Assembly: GCF_000172415.1 (NCBI RefSeq)
Contig: NZ_ABLD01000004.1
Span: forward strand, 186,001-250,000
Origin: Paraburkholderia graminis C4D1M
GTDB lineage: Bacteria; Pseudomonadota; Gammaproteobacteria; Burkholderiales; Burkholderiaceae
Direction of reading: 5' to 3'
Length of the DNA stretch: 64,000 nt
A model generated the notes under the pieces. It was not told where the DNA came from. It ran no database searches and saw only the letters and a program-made list of their open reading frames with translations. Both the position numbers and the translations under genes were made by a program. Below are positions 1-8,492 of the stretch, piece by piece. Position 1 is the first letter of the stretch. Each line of letters begins with the position of its first letter.

Positions 1-186
1 GACCGGCGCAAAGCGCGGCTTGCGCGGCGCTTCGATTTGCGGCGCGTCGTGGAGGTCGTCGCGCAGGTCGTTGTTATGCGACGCGCGATTCTTGTTGCGC
101 GCCGTTGCGTGTTTGCCCGCGCCATCGGCGTTGCGATTGCGGAATGCACGCGCTTCAGCCGACGCGCGCTTGATGAGTTTCGTCAT
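1..186 (-). CDS. Basic protein, N-terminal fragment (function not recognised)
   Basis: The first 62 codons of a minus-strand gene run off the left edge of the window. The ATG at 186 overlaps the TGA of the upstream glycosylase gene in an ATGA arrangement, which suggests translational coupling. The visible part is hydrophilic and rich in Lys, Arg, Asn and Ala, like the disordered basic leader of an RNA-binding or RNA-modifying enzyme. No catalytic domain is inside the window, so no function is assigned. It is the third gene of the ubiC operon. Confidence 0.6.
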   Translation of the reverse strand, partial: MTKLIKRASAEARAFRNRNADGAGKHATARNKNRASHNNDLRDDLHDAPQIEAPRKPRFAPV

Positions 187-656
187 GTAAGGATGTCGCG
201 CCACAGGCGCAATTTTTGATCGAACGAGAGCATAGCATTCGCGGGACTCGACGAAGGCAGCACGAGCGTCGTGTAACCCGCCGCGCCGATCACGGGCGCG
301 AAGCGGCCGGCGGTCTTGCCGTTGAAGCAGACTTTGCGCAGCGTCGGCGAGTGCTCGCGCAGCGAAGCAAAGTCGTTCGGCTGCGCGTTGCGGATCGCCG
401 CATCGAGACTGCCCTCGCGATGACATGCGGCGAGCACGTCCCACACGCCGATGCCGTGCGACAGGAGCCGCCGCAGCCGCTCTTCGTAAGCGAGTTCGGC
501 GAGCGGCTCGTCGAGTATCGCGCCAAGCAGGCGCCAGAACTGATTGCGCGGATGCGCGTAGTACTGCGTCGCCGCAAGCGACGCCTCGCCGGGAAAGCTG
601 CCGAGAATCAGCGTGTGCGTGTCGGCCGCGACGACGGGAGGAAAGCCGCGCAACAT
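183..656 (-). CDS. DNA-deoxyinosine (hypoxanthine) glycosylase, uracil-DNA glycosylase superfamily
   Basis: The 157-residue protein has the features of the hypoxanthine-DNA glycosylase branch of the UDG superfamily. An N-terminal LILGSFPGEASL motif carries the catalytic-loop region, followed by YYAHPRNQFW, and the C-terminal LPSSSPAN corresponds to the minor-groove intercalation loop. Such enzymes excise deaminated adenine from DNA to start base-excision repair in the cytoplasm. The ATG at 656 directly abuts the ubiC stop codon, and the gene overlaps the next one by 4 nt, so the three form one operon. Substrate preference is inferred from family resemblance. Confidence 0.82.
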   Translation of the reverse strand: MLRGFPPVVAADTHTLILGSFPGEASLAATQYYAHPRNQFWRLLGAILDEPLAELAYEERLRRLLSHGIGVWDVLAACHREGSLDAAIRNAQPNDFASLREHSPTLRKVCFNGKTAGRFAPVIGAAGYTTLVLPSSSPANAMLSFDQKLRLWRDILT

Positions 657-1376
657 TCAGCGGCTCCGTTCGCCGGCCGCACGCGTCGCGGGATGCGCGC
701 GCGAAGCCGTGTGCTCGAGCGGGCGGCCGTGTTCGCGCCAGCGCGGATGGCCTGCGTTAATCACGTCGGCCGCATCGGTGGCGTTCAAATCGGGACGGAC
801 CTCGCGCTCGCGCTTCGACAGCGCGGCGACATGCGCCCACAGCGCCGGCAAAAAACATTCGGTGACCATCAGCGGCGCGCCATGCCGCTCGAACACGGAG
901 CGGCGCGCGACCAACGCATGCGGCGGCGTCCCGTCGACTTCGCGCGCGGCGAGCCGGTACAGCGGATGTCGCGCGGTCACGCGCCGGCTGACCAGCGCCG
1001 AACGCGCGACGCCGCTGTCGCTATACAACAGTTCGGCGAGCGGCCGCGTGCGCAAACGCCGCGTGGCCTGCCACACGCCGACGCTCGCGGCGAGAGGCGC
1101 GACGCTGTGCGCGGCGACGAACGGCACGGCATCGACCGACAACACGACCTCGCGCAACCACACCGGCGAGCGCATGCGAAGACCCAGCGCGGCGTGCTCG
1201 TCGGCCCACGGCAAGGCCACGCCTTCACGCGTGACGCGCACCGCGACCGCGCCGAGCGCGCGCAGATGCGCGGTCAACGAACCACCGCGGGTCAACCAGT
1301 CTTTCTGCGCAGCGCTAAAGCCAGGCAAGGGAGCGACGCGCCAGTGCGCGTCGGCGGCATCGAAACGGATAGACAT
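657..1376 (-). CDS. ubiC: Chorismate pyruvate-lyase
   Basis: UbiC removes pyruvate from chorismate to give 4-hydroxybenzoate, the ring precursor of ubiquinone. The 239-residue protein is longer than E. coli UbiC (about 165) because of an Arg- and Ala-rich C-terminal tail after about residue 200, as is usual in Burkholderia-type homologs. The core carries the family's WLTRGGSLT start, the RxVxL strand around [12 protein letters not shown], and the PLYRLA segment. It is the first gene of a tight minus-strand operon with the hypoxanthine glycosylase. The 238-nt gap to the divergent lipoprotein gene should hold both promoters. Confidence 0.88.
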   Translation of the reverse strand: MSIRFDAADAHWRVAPLPGFSAAQKDWLTRGGSLTAHLRALGAVAVRVTREGVALPWADEHAALGLRMRSPVWLREVVLSVDAVPFVAAHSVAPLAASVGVWQATRRLRTRPLAELLYSDSGVARSALVSRRVTARHPLYRLAAREVDGTPPHALVARRSVFERHGAPLMVTECFLPALWAHVAALSKREREVRPDLNATDAADVINAGHPRWREHGRPLEHTASRAHPATRAAGERSR

Positions 1377-1614
1377 GGATTCGGATTATAACGGCGCGCC
1401 TGTCGGACCATTCCCTAGCGCGCACGCGCATTTTCCGCCAATCAGCGATAACGGCCGCATAAGCATCAAACCGCTGAATCATGCCCTCGATTTCGGAAAG
1501 GTCCGATTCTCTGCCGACCGCGACGCACGATACAACCTCCGTGCTTTACGAACCGGCGATTCGCCCACTGTCGACGGGCTCGCCCCTGATCCGCAAACGA
1601 ACGAGAGGACAAAC

Positions 1615-2121
1615 ATGAAAAAACTTCTGGCTGCCAGCGCCTGCGCAATGTCGGTACTGTTGATGGCAGGTTGCAGCGCGCCGCTGAACCGCGACACCGA
1701 GACGTCGTTGAACCGGGCCGCGGGCATCGAGGTCGCGCCCGTCGCGGACGGCGTCGCCGTCAAGCTGCCCGAGAAAGCGCTGTTCGACTTCGACAAGTCG
1801 GCAGTGCGCGCCGATGCGAGCGCGGTCGTCGACCGTTCCGCCGTGCTGCTCAAGCGCAGCAAGAAACCGATCATCGTCGAAGGTTATACGGACAATGTCG
1901 GCACGCTCGAATACAACCAGCAACTCTCGGAAGCGCGAGCGGTCGCCGTGGGTTACGCGCTTGTCGGACGCGGTGTGCCGATGGAGCGTGTCCGCACGAA
2001 GGGCAATGCGTACAACAATCCGATCGCGAGCAACGACACGCCGGAAGGACGCGCGCTTAACCGTCGCACGGAAATCGTCGTGCGCGGCGAGACGATGGAA
2101 ACGTTGATGGGCAAGAAGTAA
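1615..2121 (+). CDS. OmpA-family peptidoglycan-binding lipoprotein
   Basis: This 168-residue outer-membrane lipoprotein has a signal peptide with lipobox (LLMAGC, Cys about residue 19). An OmpA C-terminal domain runs from about residue 55 to 160. It shows the FDFDKSAVRA start, the GYTDNVGTLEYN loop, the LSEARAVAV helix and the NRRTEIVV end, which carry the diaminopimelate-contacting Asp and Arg of the family. It probably ties the outer membrane to peptidoglycan. The ATG at 1615 follows a GAGAGGA ribosome site. The protein is far shorter than porin-type OmpA and resembles the YiaD/Pal-like class. It is a single gene. Confidence 0.87.
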   Translation: MKKLLAASACAMSVLLMAGCSAPLNRDTETSLNRAAGIEVAPVADGVAVKLPEKALFDFDKSAVRADASAVVDRSAVLLKRSKKPIIVEGYTDNVGTLEYNQQLSEARAVAVGYALVGRGVPMERVRTKGNAYNNPIASNDTPEGRALNRRTEIVVRGETMETLMGKK

Positions 2122-2182
2122 AGGCATCGTCTTCGGCCCGGCCGCCCGAAACCCGGAGCATCGCGCCGGGTCGCAAACCTCA

Positions 2183-2209
2183 AGCCGGATGCGCCCCACG
2201 CATCCGGCT
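2183..2209. terminator. Bidirectional hairpin between convergent genes
   Basis: An 11-bp perfect inverted repeat (AGCCGGATGCG / CGCATCCGGCT, 5-nt loop) lies between the OmpA lipoprotein gene and the convergent TPR-glycosyltransferase gene, and its right arm reaches that gene's stop codon. It lacks a clear U-tract, so it may stop transcription in both directions only partly. Confidence 0.5.
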
Positions 2210-3933
2210 CATTCCCCGACATACTCCCGCAGCGCTTGCGCGACATCAGCCAGCACTGCGTCCCACTGGTTCAACTCGCGCTGTCGGAAAAGGCGCATTG
2301 ACGGATACCACGGACTATCGTCGCGCGCGACCATCCAGCGCCAATCCGTGAATGTGGGCACCAGCACCCAGACCGGCGTGCCGCACGCGCCCGCCAGATG
2401 TGCAACCGCCGTGTCCACCGTGATTACAAGATCCAGCGATTGAACGATCGCGAGCGTGTCCGCGAAGCCATGAATCTCAGGGCCGAACATATGTATCTCT
2501 ATACCCTCTGGCCCAACCGCCGGGTCGTGTTGCACGTCGCCCTTCTGTAACGAAAACCAACGCACGCCAGGCTGATCGAGAAGCGCCCGCCATTGTCGAA
2601 GCGGAATCGACCGATAGCGATCGAGTTCATATCCAGGATTGCCTGCCCATACGATGCCCACGCGCTTTCTCAATGGCCGATGCGCCTGCCCGGTACTTAG
2701 CGCCTGCACTCGGTTACGCCAGAACTGCAGCTTCGCGGGCTCCGCTTGCAGGTACGCCGTGGCGAGCGGCAACATGCACAGTTCCAGGTCCATACGCGCG
2801 GGCATCTGCAGCATGCGGCACCAGTAGTCGTACGGACCAGGCGGCGCAGTGGTCCACGCGGCATGCACGCCGGCCGCGTGGCGCGCTACTTCGCCGAGCG
2901 GCTCGTCGACCCAGACGTCCACTTGCGCGCCTCGCCGATGCAGCCAGGCGGCCATGCGCAGAAACTGGATCTGATCGCCCAGTCCCTGTTCGCCGACCAG
3001 CAGAAACCGGCAGCCGAGCAACCGCTCGCCTTGCCACTGCGGATAAGCCGGCCGAACCAGGCTGTGGTTTTCGGGCAGTTCGTCATGCCAACGATACTGC
3101 TTCCAACCTTGCTCGAAATCGCCCGCGCGAAGCTGTGCCGCGGCGAGGTTGAACTGCATCAGCGCATTGCCGGGCATCAGGCGCGCGGCCTCCGCGCTAT
3201 GCCTGTGCATCTGCTCGAACTCGCCCAGCATGTTGAGTGCAAATGATGCGTTGTGATGCAGCCAGCCGTCGTGCGGATCGACGCCGATGCCCTGCCTCGC
3301 GACGCTGAGCGCATCGGCAAAACGCTGCGCGCTGTTCAAAGCGAACGCGAGTTGACGAAGCGCCGCGGAATCGGCAGAACAACGTGCGCGCAGCGCGGGC
3401 AATAGCGCGTGGAGTTCCGGATCGCGCTGAGCTTTGGATAATGCCGCGATCAGCGCCGACGCGTCTGCAACGTTCGACGCGTCCAACGCCCAAGCACGCA
3501 GCCAAAAGTCCGCTGCCTCGGCATGCTGCTCTCGCTGCGTGCAGATTTCCGCGAGTGCGCGAACCGCATGATGCAGCGTCGGCTCGAAACTGAGCGCGCT
3601 CAGATAATGCCGGCGCGCCTCGCCGAGGCGTGCAGAAACCTTCAGGCAGTCCGCGAGATTCCGATGCAGACTGGCACTGCCGCCGCTCATGCCGAGCGCC
3701 CGATAATAGAACGCCTCGGCCGCAATCCGGTCGCCGCGCAGCGCCGCAAGCAGCCCGCGGTGCTCCCAGATGTCGGCTCGCTCCGGTGCGGCATTCAATG
3801 CGCGATCGAGTTGCTCGCAGGCTAGCTCGAGCGCGCCGTCGCGGAAAGACGCAAGACCGAGTTGATGCAATGCGTCGGCATCGTCTGACAGCTTCTGGCT
3901 CGGGGACGAACCCGCTGATGCTGGACTACTCAT
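2209..3933 (-). CDS. TPR protein with GT9-like glycosyltransferase domain (paralog A)
   Basis: The N-terminal half (about residues 20-260 of 574) is a series of tetratricopeptide repeats. The C-terminal half resembles the heptosyltransferase/GT-B fold common in TPR-glycosyltransferase proteins: KRVGIVWAGNPGYELDRYRS, then FADTLAIVQSLDLVITVDTA and VAHLAGACGTPVWVLVP. The VDTAVAHLAGA segment matches the nucleotide-sugar binding motif. In related bacteria such proteins modify flagellin or other surface proteins, but no flagellar gene is in view. The ATG at 3933 is chosen over an upstream TTG that overlaps the preceding gene. It forms an operon with the paralog starting at 5821 (13-nt gap). Acceptor and sugar are unknown. 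Confidence 0.75.
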   Translation of the reverse strand: MSSPASAGSSPSQKLSDDADALHQLGLASFRDGALELACEQLDRALNAAPERADIWEHRGLLAALRGDRIAAEAFYYRALGMSGGSASLHRNLADCLKVSARLGEARRHYLSALSFEPTLHHAVRALAEICTQREQHAEAADFWLRAWALDASNVADASALIAALSKAQRDPELHALLPALRARCSADSAALRQLAFALNSAQRFADALSVARQGIGVDPHDGWLHHNASFALNMLGEFEQMHRHSAEAARLMPGNALMQFNLAAAQLRAGDFEQGWKQYRWHDELPENHSLVRPAYPQWQGERLLGCRFLLVGEQGLGDQIQFLRMAAWLHRRGAQVDVWVDEPLGEVARHAAGVHAAWTTAPPGPYDYWCRMLQMPARMDLELCMLPLATAYLQAEPAKLQFWRNRVQALSTGQAHRPLRKRVGIVWAGNPGYELDRYRSIPLRQWRALLDQPGVRWFSLQKGDVQHDPAVGPEGIEIHMFGPEIHGFADTLAIVQSLDLVITVDTAVAHLAGACGTPVWVLVPTFTDWRWMVARDDSPWYPSMRLFRQRELNQWDAVLADVAQALREYVGE

Positions 3934-3946
3934 GACTGGCTCGCCA

Positions 3947-5821
3947 TCAACCGTTCGCAACGGGATGCGCGACGGCGCCAGAAACGACGTTGCTTGCGTC
4001 CTCAGCCATCAGCGTTTGCAGACGCGCCGTCACGCGTTCGACCACCGGCGCCCATTGCCCAGGCTGCGGCTGCCTGAAAAGTTCCAGCGAGTCGTACCAG
4101 GCTTGCGTCTCCTCGTTGCCCCACGCCCAATGCGGCACGTGATCGAGCATGCCCAACACCGGCCGCCCGAGCGCGCCGCCGAGATGCAGCGGCGCGCTGT
4201 CGATCGTGACGAGCGCATCGAGCGCCATAAGGTGAGCTGCGACATCGTCGAAACCCGTCTGATAATCCGCCGTCATATCGAATACGCGATGCCCCTGCGC
4301 GGTCATCACAGCGACGTCGGCTGCGCGTCCTGGCGTAAGCGAATAGAACGCGACATCGGCGAGCGACAGCAGCGGCTCAAGCGCAGCGCGCGCAATCGAG
4401 CGCTTGTCATCGCGGCGATGCGTCGGGCTGCCCGCCCACACGAGGCCCACATGCAGCCGCGCTTGCGGCGCGTGCGCGCGAAGCCGCTCGCGCCAGAGCG
4501 CCGCCTTGCCCGGATCGGCGCGAAGATAGGCACCGCCGCGCACCTGCTCTGGCTGCAAATTCAAAACGAGCGGCAAGCTCATCATCGGCAGGCTGTAATC
4601 GGGCGCGCCGAGCGGGCCGTCCTCGATCGATACACAGTCCTCGTAGAAACGACCAAGCAGCGGTTGCAACGATTTGCGCACGCACAGCACGAGCCGCCTG
4701 CCCTCGGCGCGCACGCGTGCAGCGAGTTGCGGCACATAGCGGACCATGTGGATGTCATCGCCATTGCCCAGTTCGCTGTGCACCACGAGCGTCTTGCTCG
4801 CGAGCGTCTCGCCGCGCCGACGCGGACAGAGGCGCGCCATGACCGAAACGATGTTGTTCGGCTCGCGGTCGTCGCGCGCGAGGCGTGCCTCGAAACGCTT
4901 CCAGCCGCTTGTCCAGAAGCCGCGCCGCAGTTCGAGATCGGCGAGATCGACCGCGGGCGTCACCGCGTGGGGGTTCGCCGCGAGGGCTTGATGCAGCATG
5001 GCCTCGCTTTCCTCGTAGCGCGCCTGCTCGCACAGATAGAAGCCGATCGCGGCGAGTACGTCTGCGTTACCAGGCGAAGCGGCGTTAGCGGCGCGCATGG
5101 TCGCCTCGGCGGCCGCCGCGTCGTTGCATTGCCATTGCGCGTGACTGAGCTGCCAGGCCATTTCCGCATCAGCGGGATTGCGCGTCAGCATGTCGCGGGA
5201 AAGATGTTCGAGCGCGGCCCAGTCGCGCGCCTCGCGCAAAGCCAATGCAAGTTGCAAGGGCAACGCGGGGTCGACAGCGGCGTCGAGCGTATAAGCTTGC
5301 GCGAGCGCCACGCGCCGCTCGTCGCGCACACCGGGGCCGCTTAGCGCGCCAAGCGAAATAGCAAGCCACCACGGCCCGTGCGCATCCTCCGGTTCGCGCT
5401 GCCGATACGCGCGTAACATGTGCGCCGCCGCGGAATGCGCTCCGCAATCGTTGATGAGCCAGGCGGCCCATTCAAGCGTCGCGGTGGGCGGCTGCGCGGC
5501 GACTGCCAGCTCACTGTGATGCCGCGCGACTTCGCCGCGCCCGAGTGCGTCGGCGAACAACGCAACGCGGGCATGGCGCGCGCCGTTCTCGCCCGCTTGT
5601 GCTTGCGATGCGCTGTGATACGCCAGCTCGAAATTCCCCGCGCTCGCGTGCAGGTCGGCGTGCAATTGAGGTGTCACGCCCGCGGCGGCCAGCTCGGCGG
5701 CACGCGATATGGCGGGCTCGAAACCCTCTTCGCGCAGTATCGACCACAGAAGATGCACGGTCTCCAGACGCGTTGTCACATTGACCATAACGGCCGGGGC
5801 GGCCACAGCGGAATCGGACAT
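3947..5821 (-). CDS. TPR protein with GT9-like glycosyltransferase domain (paralog B)
   Basis: This 624-residue protein has the same architecture as its downstream neighbour. TPR-like helices cover about residues 20-330 (for example ADAEMAWQLSHAQWQCNDAA). A C-terminal GT-B/GT9-like domain follows, with HVGLVWAGSPTHRRDDKRS, then FDDVAAHLMALDALVTIDSA and PLHLGGALGRPVLGMLD. Here TIDSAPLHLGGA replaces the TVDTAVAHLAGA of paralog A. The shared layout points to an old tandem duplication. The ATG at 5821 is preceded by an AT-rich region. Surface glycosylation is the likely role by family. Substrate is not deducible. Confidence 0.75.
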   Translation of the reverse strand: MSDSAVAAPAVMVNVTTRLETVHLLWSILREEGFEPAISRAAELAAAGVTPQLHADLHASAGNFELAYHSASQAQAGENGARHARVALFADALGRGEVARHHSELAVAAQPPTATLEWAAWLINDCGAHSAAAHMLRAYRQREPEDAHGPWWLAISLGALSGPGVRDERRVALAQAYTLDAAVDPALPLQLALALREARDWAALEHLSRDMLTRNPADAEMAWQLSHAQWQCNDAAAAEATMRAANAASPGNADVLAAIGFYLCEQARYEESEAMLHQALAANPHAVTPAVDLADLELRRGFWTSGWKRFEARLARDDREPNNIVSVMARLCPRRRGETLASKTLVVHSELGNGDDIHMVRYVPQLAARVRAEGRRLVLCVRKSLQPLLGRFYEDCVSIEDGPLGAPDYSLPMMSLPLVLNLQPEQVRGGAYLRADPGKAALWRERLRAHAPQARLHVGLVWAGSPTHRRDDKRSIARAALEPLLSLADVAFYSLTPGRAADVAVMTAQGHRVFDMTADYQTGFDDVAAHLMALDALVTIDSAPLHLGGALGRPVLGMLDHVPHWAWGNEETQAWYDSLELFRQPQPGQWAPVVERVTARLQTLMAEDASNVVSGAVAHPVANG

Positions 5822-6115
5822 AAAAATTTACAAGATGCCGCGCTGCGCAGGTGTATGCGCTTGAGTCACAAAACACATTCCACATTCGACGCGCGCGGCC
5901 AGGTACACAAAGCGGCCCGAAGGAACCAAGGTGGTTCTTCAAGCCTCCGGTTCGAAGCGCGATTCCCAAGATAATGCCGCGCGCGGCATCTCATAAACCA
6001 ATCTCAATTTATGGTCGTTGATAAATTTTAGTTAGTTAACCATAATGAATTCCGCCCTGATCGAAGACGGCCGAGGGGCGTCCAGCAAATCAACAACTAG
6101 CAGCAGGGAGGCAGA
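5822..6115. other. Divergent intergenic region, AT-rich, with 16-bp palindrome
   Basis: This 294-nt non-coding region separates the minus-strand glycosyltransferase pair from a small plus-strand gene. It contains a perfect 16-bp palindrome (ATGCCGCG / CGCGGCAT, 5974-5989), followed by a strikingly AT-rich stretch at about 6000-6045, unusual for this GC-rich genome. Promoters in both directions and a regulator site are likely. No specific factor can be named. Confidence 0.45.
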
Positions 6116-6385
6116 TTGAATACTACAAACGCGAAGGAAACATCTGACCGGATCGCGCATCTTGCGTCGGTCGTATTGCATCGTCCGGGCGCCACGCATA
6201 TCGAGAAAGAGCTAGCCGGCTCGGCGCTCGCGCAGCACCACACGTCGAAGCAAAGCAGCGCGGCCATTGGCAGCCTCGCGGCAAAAGTGCTCGCCGATCA
6301 CCACTCGAGTTTCGAGGCTAAGGAATTGGCCGGCAGTGTGCTTGCGCAAGTGCGGCATTTACACGCGCTGACACTGGAGCGTTAA
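6116..6385 (+). CDS. Small repeat protein of unknown function (TTG start)
   Basis: This 89-residue soluble protein has no recognised domain. A TTG at 6116 is the likely start because a strong AGGGAGG ribosome site lies at 6105-6111 and no ATG or GTG follows at a sensible distance. The protein holds two copies of a module of about 28 residues. KELAGSALAQ at about residues 37-46 recurs as KELAGSVLAQ at about 72-81, each preceded by a V-L-x-(H/D) segment and several His/Ser residues. It is predicted to be helical. It lies between an AT-rich promoter region and the convergent htpG gene. Function is unknown. Confidence 0.7.
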   Translation: MNTTNAKETSDRIAHLASVVLHRPGATHIEKELAGSALAQHHTSKQSSAAIGSLAAKVLADHHSSFEAKELAGSVLAQVRHLHALTLER

Positions 6386-6410
6386 AACACGCGCACGAAT
6401 GAGAAGGCGA

Positions 6411-6438
6411 AAAAAATGCGCTGCCGAAGCAGCGCATT
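6411..6438 (-). terminator. Rho-independent terminator of htpG
   Basis: Read on the minus strand, a 10-bp perfect stem (AATGCGCTGC / GCAGCGCATT) with a four-base loop is followed by a run of T residues, about 55 nt after the htpG stop codon. This is a textbook intrinsic terminator. Confidence 0.88.
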
Positions 6439-6491
6439 CCGAGTCGCGAGGACATAAAGCGTCTGCGCGACGCTATGCAATCATCGCCCAA

Positions 6492-8390
6492 TCAGGCGGC
6501 ATTCGCGCGCGCGAGCAACAACGTGTTGGTGCGCTTCACAAAGCTGGCCGGATCTTCGAGCGCGCCGCCTTCGGCGAGCAACGCCTGGTCGAACAGCAGG
6601 TGACACCAGTCGTCGAAGTTGGCGCTGTCCGCGTGCAAGCCCTTCACGAGAGCGTGTTCCGGATTCACTTCGAGAATCGGGTGGAACGACGGCGCCTGCT
6701 GACCCGCAGCCTTGAGCATGCGCTGCAGGTAGCCGCTCATTTCGCCTTCGTCGGCAACGAGGCACGACGGCGAATCGGTCAGGCGGAACGTGAGGCGCAC
6801 GTCCTTGGCCTTGTCCTTCAACGCGTCCTTCATCTTCTCGACGAGCGGCTTGAGTTCTTCGCTGACCTTTTCCTGCGCCTGTTTTTCCTCGTCGTTCAGC
6901 GCGCCGAGATCGAGGTCGCCGCGCGCCACGCTTTGCAACGGCTTGCCGTCGAATTCGTTCAGGAACGACAGCATCCACTCGTCCACGCGGTCGGTCAGCA
7001 GCAGCACTTCCACGCCCTTCTTGCGGAACACTTCGAGGTGCGGGCTGTGCGTTGCCGCCTGCCAGGTGTCCGCAGTCACGTAGTAGATCTTCGACTGCTC
7101 GGGCTTCATGCGCGCCACGTAGTCGGCGAGCGACACGGTCTGCTCGGGCGTCTCCGTATGCGTGGAGGCAAAGCGCACGAGCTTGGCAATGCGCTCGCGA
7201 TTCGCGAAGTCTTCGCCGATGCCTTCCTTCAGCACCTGGCCGAATTCCTTCCAGAAACCGCCGTACTTCTCGCGATCGGCTTCGTTCTCCGAGTTGGCCA
7301 ACTCTTCGAGCATCGACAGCGCGCGCTTGGTCACGCCCTCGCGGATCGCCTTGACGTCACGGCTTTCCTGCAGAATTTCGCGCGATACGTTCAGCGGCAG
7401 ATCGCTCGAATCGACCACGCCCTTCACGAAGCGCAGATACGAGGGCAGCAGTTGCTCGGCGTCGTCCATGATGAACACGCGCTTCACATACAGCTTGAGG
7501 CCGCCGCGATGATCGCGGTTCCACAGGTCGAACGGCGCGTGCGTCGGCACGTACAGCAATTGCGTGTACTCGCTGCGGCCTTCCACGCGGTTGTGCGTCC
7601 ACGTCAGCGGGTCCTGGTGATCGTGCGACAGATGCTGATAGAACTGCTTGTACTGCTCGTCCGTGATGTCGTTCTTCGCGCGGGTCCACAGCGCGCTTGC
7701 CTGATTGACGGTCTCGTCTTCGTCCTTCGTGACCATCGCGCTCTTTTCGGCGTCCCACTCTTCCTTCTTCATCAGAATGGGCAGCGCGACGTGATCCGAA
7801 TAGCGCTGAATGATCGACTTCAGCCGATGCGACGACAGCAGTTCATCCTCTTCCGCACGCAGATGCAGCGTGATGGTCGTGCCGCGCGCGGCGCGCTCGA
7901 TCTGCTCGACGGCGAAGTCGCCCTCGCCCGCGCTTTCCCAGCGCACGCCTTCCGACGCCGGCAAGCCGGCGCGGCGCGTCTCGACGGTGATCTTGTCGGC
8001 AACGATAAAGCCCGAATAAAAGCCCACGCCGAACTGGCCGATCAGCGCCGCGTCTTTCTGCTGGTCGCCCGACAGCTTGCCGAAGAATTCCTTGGTGCCC
8101 GAGCGCGCGATCGTGCCGAGGTTCGCGATCGCCTCGTCGCGGCTCATGCCGATGCCGTTGTCGTCGATCGTGATGGTGCGCGCCTCTTTGTCGTACGACA
8201 CGCGAATGCGCAGATTCGGATCGCTCTCGTACAACCCGCTGTTTTCAATGGCTTCGAAGCGCAGCTTGTCGGCCGCGTCGGACGCATTGGAAATCAGCTC
8301 GCGCAAAAAGATTTCCTTGTTGCTGTACAGCGAATGGATCATCAGGTGCAGAAGCTGTTCACTCGCTGAAAGCTCATGTTTCTGTGCCAT
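6492..8390 (-). CDS. htpG: Molecular chaperone HtpG (bacterial Hsp90)
   Basis: HtpG is an ATP-dependent cytosolic chaperone dimer that remodels client proteins with the DnaK system. The 632-residue length matches the family. The GHKL ATPase domain occupies the N-terminal 230 residues, with the catalytic Glu in [23 protein letters not shown] as the N2 box and [11 protein letters not shown] as the ATP lid. The middle domain contains [11 protein letters not shown], and the C-terminal dimerisation domain completes the protein. The ATG at 8390 follows a GAGAGGAAG ribosome site. A sigma-32-like promoter and an inverted repeat lie just upstream, so heat-shock control is expected. Confidence 0.97.
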   Translation of the reverse strand: MAQKHELSASEQLLHLMIHSLYSNKEIFLRELISNASDAADKLRFEAIENSGLYESDPNLRIRVSYDKEARTITIDDNGIGMSRDEAIANLGTIARSGTKEFFGKLSGDQQKDAALIGQFGVGFYSGFIVADKITVETRRAGLPASEGVRWESAGEGDFAVEQIERAARGTTITLHLRAEEDELLSSHRLKSIIQRYSDHVALPILMKKEEWDAEKSAMVTKDEDETVNQASALWTRAKNDITDEQYKQFYQHLSHDHQDPLTWTHNRVEGRSEYTQLLYVPTHAPFDLWNRDHRGGLKLYVKRVFIMDDAEQLLPSYLRFVKGVVDSSDLPLNVSREILQESRDVKAIREGVTKRALSMLEELANSENEADREKYGGFWKEFGQVLKEGIGEDFANRERIAKLVRFASTHTETPEQTVSLADYVARMKPEQSKIYYVTADTWQAATHSPHLEVFRKKGVEVLLLTDRVDEWMLSFLNEFDGKPLQSVARGDLDLGALNDEEKQAQEKVSEELKPLVEKMKDALKDKAKDVRLTFRLTDSPSCLVADEGEMSGYLQRMLKAAGQQAPSFHPILEVNPEHALVKGLHADSANFDDWCHLLFDQALLAEGGALEDPASFVKRTNTLLLARANAA

Positions 8391-8450
8391 GGTCGGACTT
8401 CCTCTCTGTTGCGAATCGGGTTTTTGCCAATCGGTTCTTGCGAATGCCGC

Positions 8451-8480
8451 CGGATTGTCCGCCTAAATAAGGACAATCCG
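8451..8480. repeat. 10-bp inverted repeat over the htpG promoter
   Basis: Perfect arms CGGATTGTCC (8451-8460) and GGACAATCCG (8471-8480) are separated by 10 nt. They flank the proposed -10 element of htpG. The geometry recalls CIRCE (9-bp arms, 9-nt spacer), but the sequence differs. It could be an operator or a terminator for the upstream MocR gene. Confidence 0.6.
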
Positions 8481-8492
8481 CGCGGTTTCAAG
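8464..8492 (-). promoter_or_regulatory. Sigma-32-like heat-shock promoter of htpG
   Basis: On the minus strand a perfect CTTGAAA -35 element (8492-8486) is followed after 13 nt by CCTTATTTA, resembling the heat-shock -10 consensus CCCCATNT. The -35 overlaps the stop codon of the upstream MocR gene. Transcription would start roughly 65 nt before the htpG ATG. Confidence 0.72.

Noticed and set aside
613..1614. Upstream in-frame extension of the OmpA lipoprotein
   Set aside because: It runs antisense through ubiC. The signal peptide, lipobox and ribosome site fix the start at 1615.
6399..8369. Long plus-strand open frame antisense to htpG
   Set aside because: Composition and full overlap with htpG mark it as a shadow frame.
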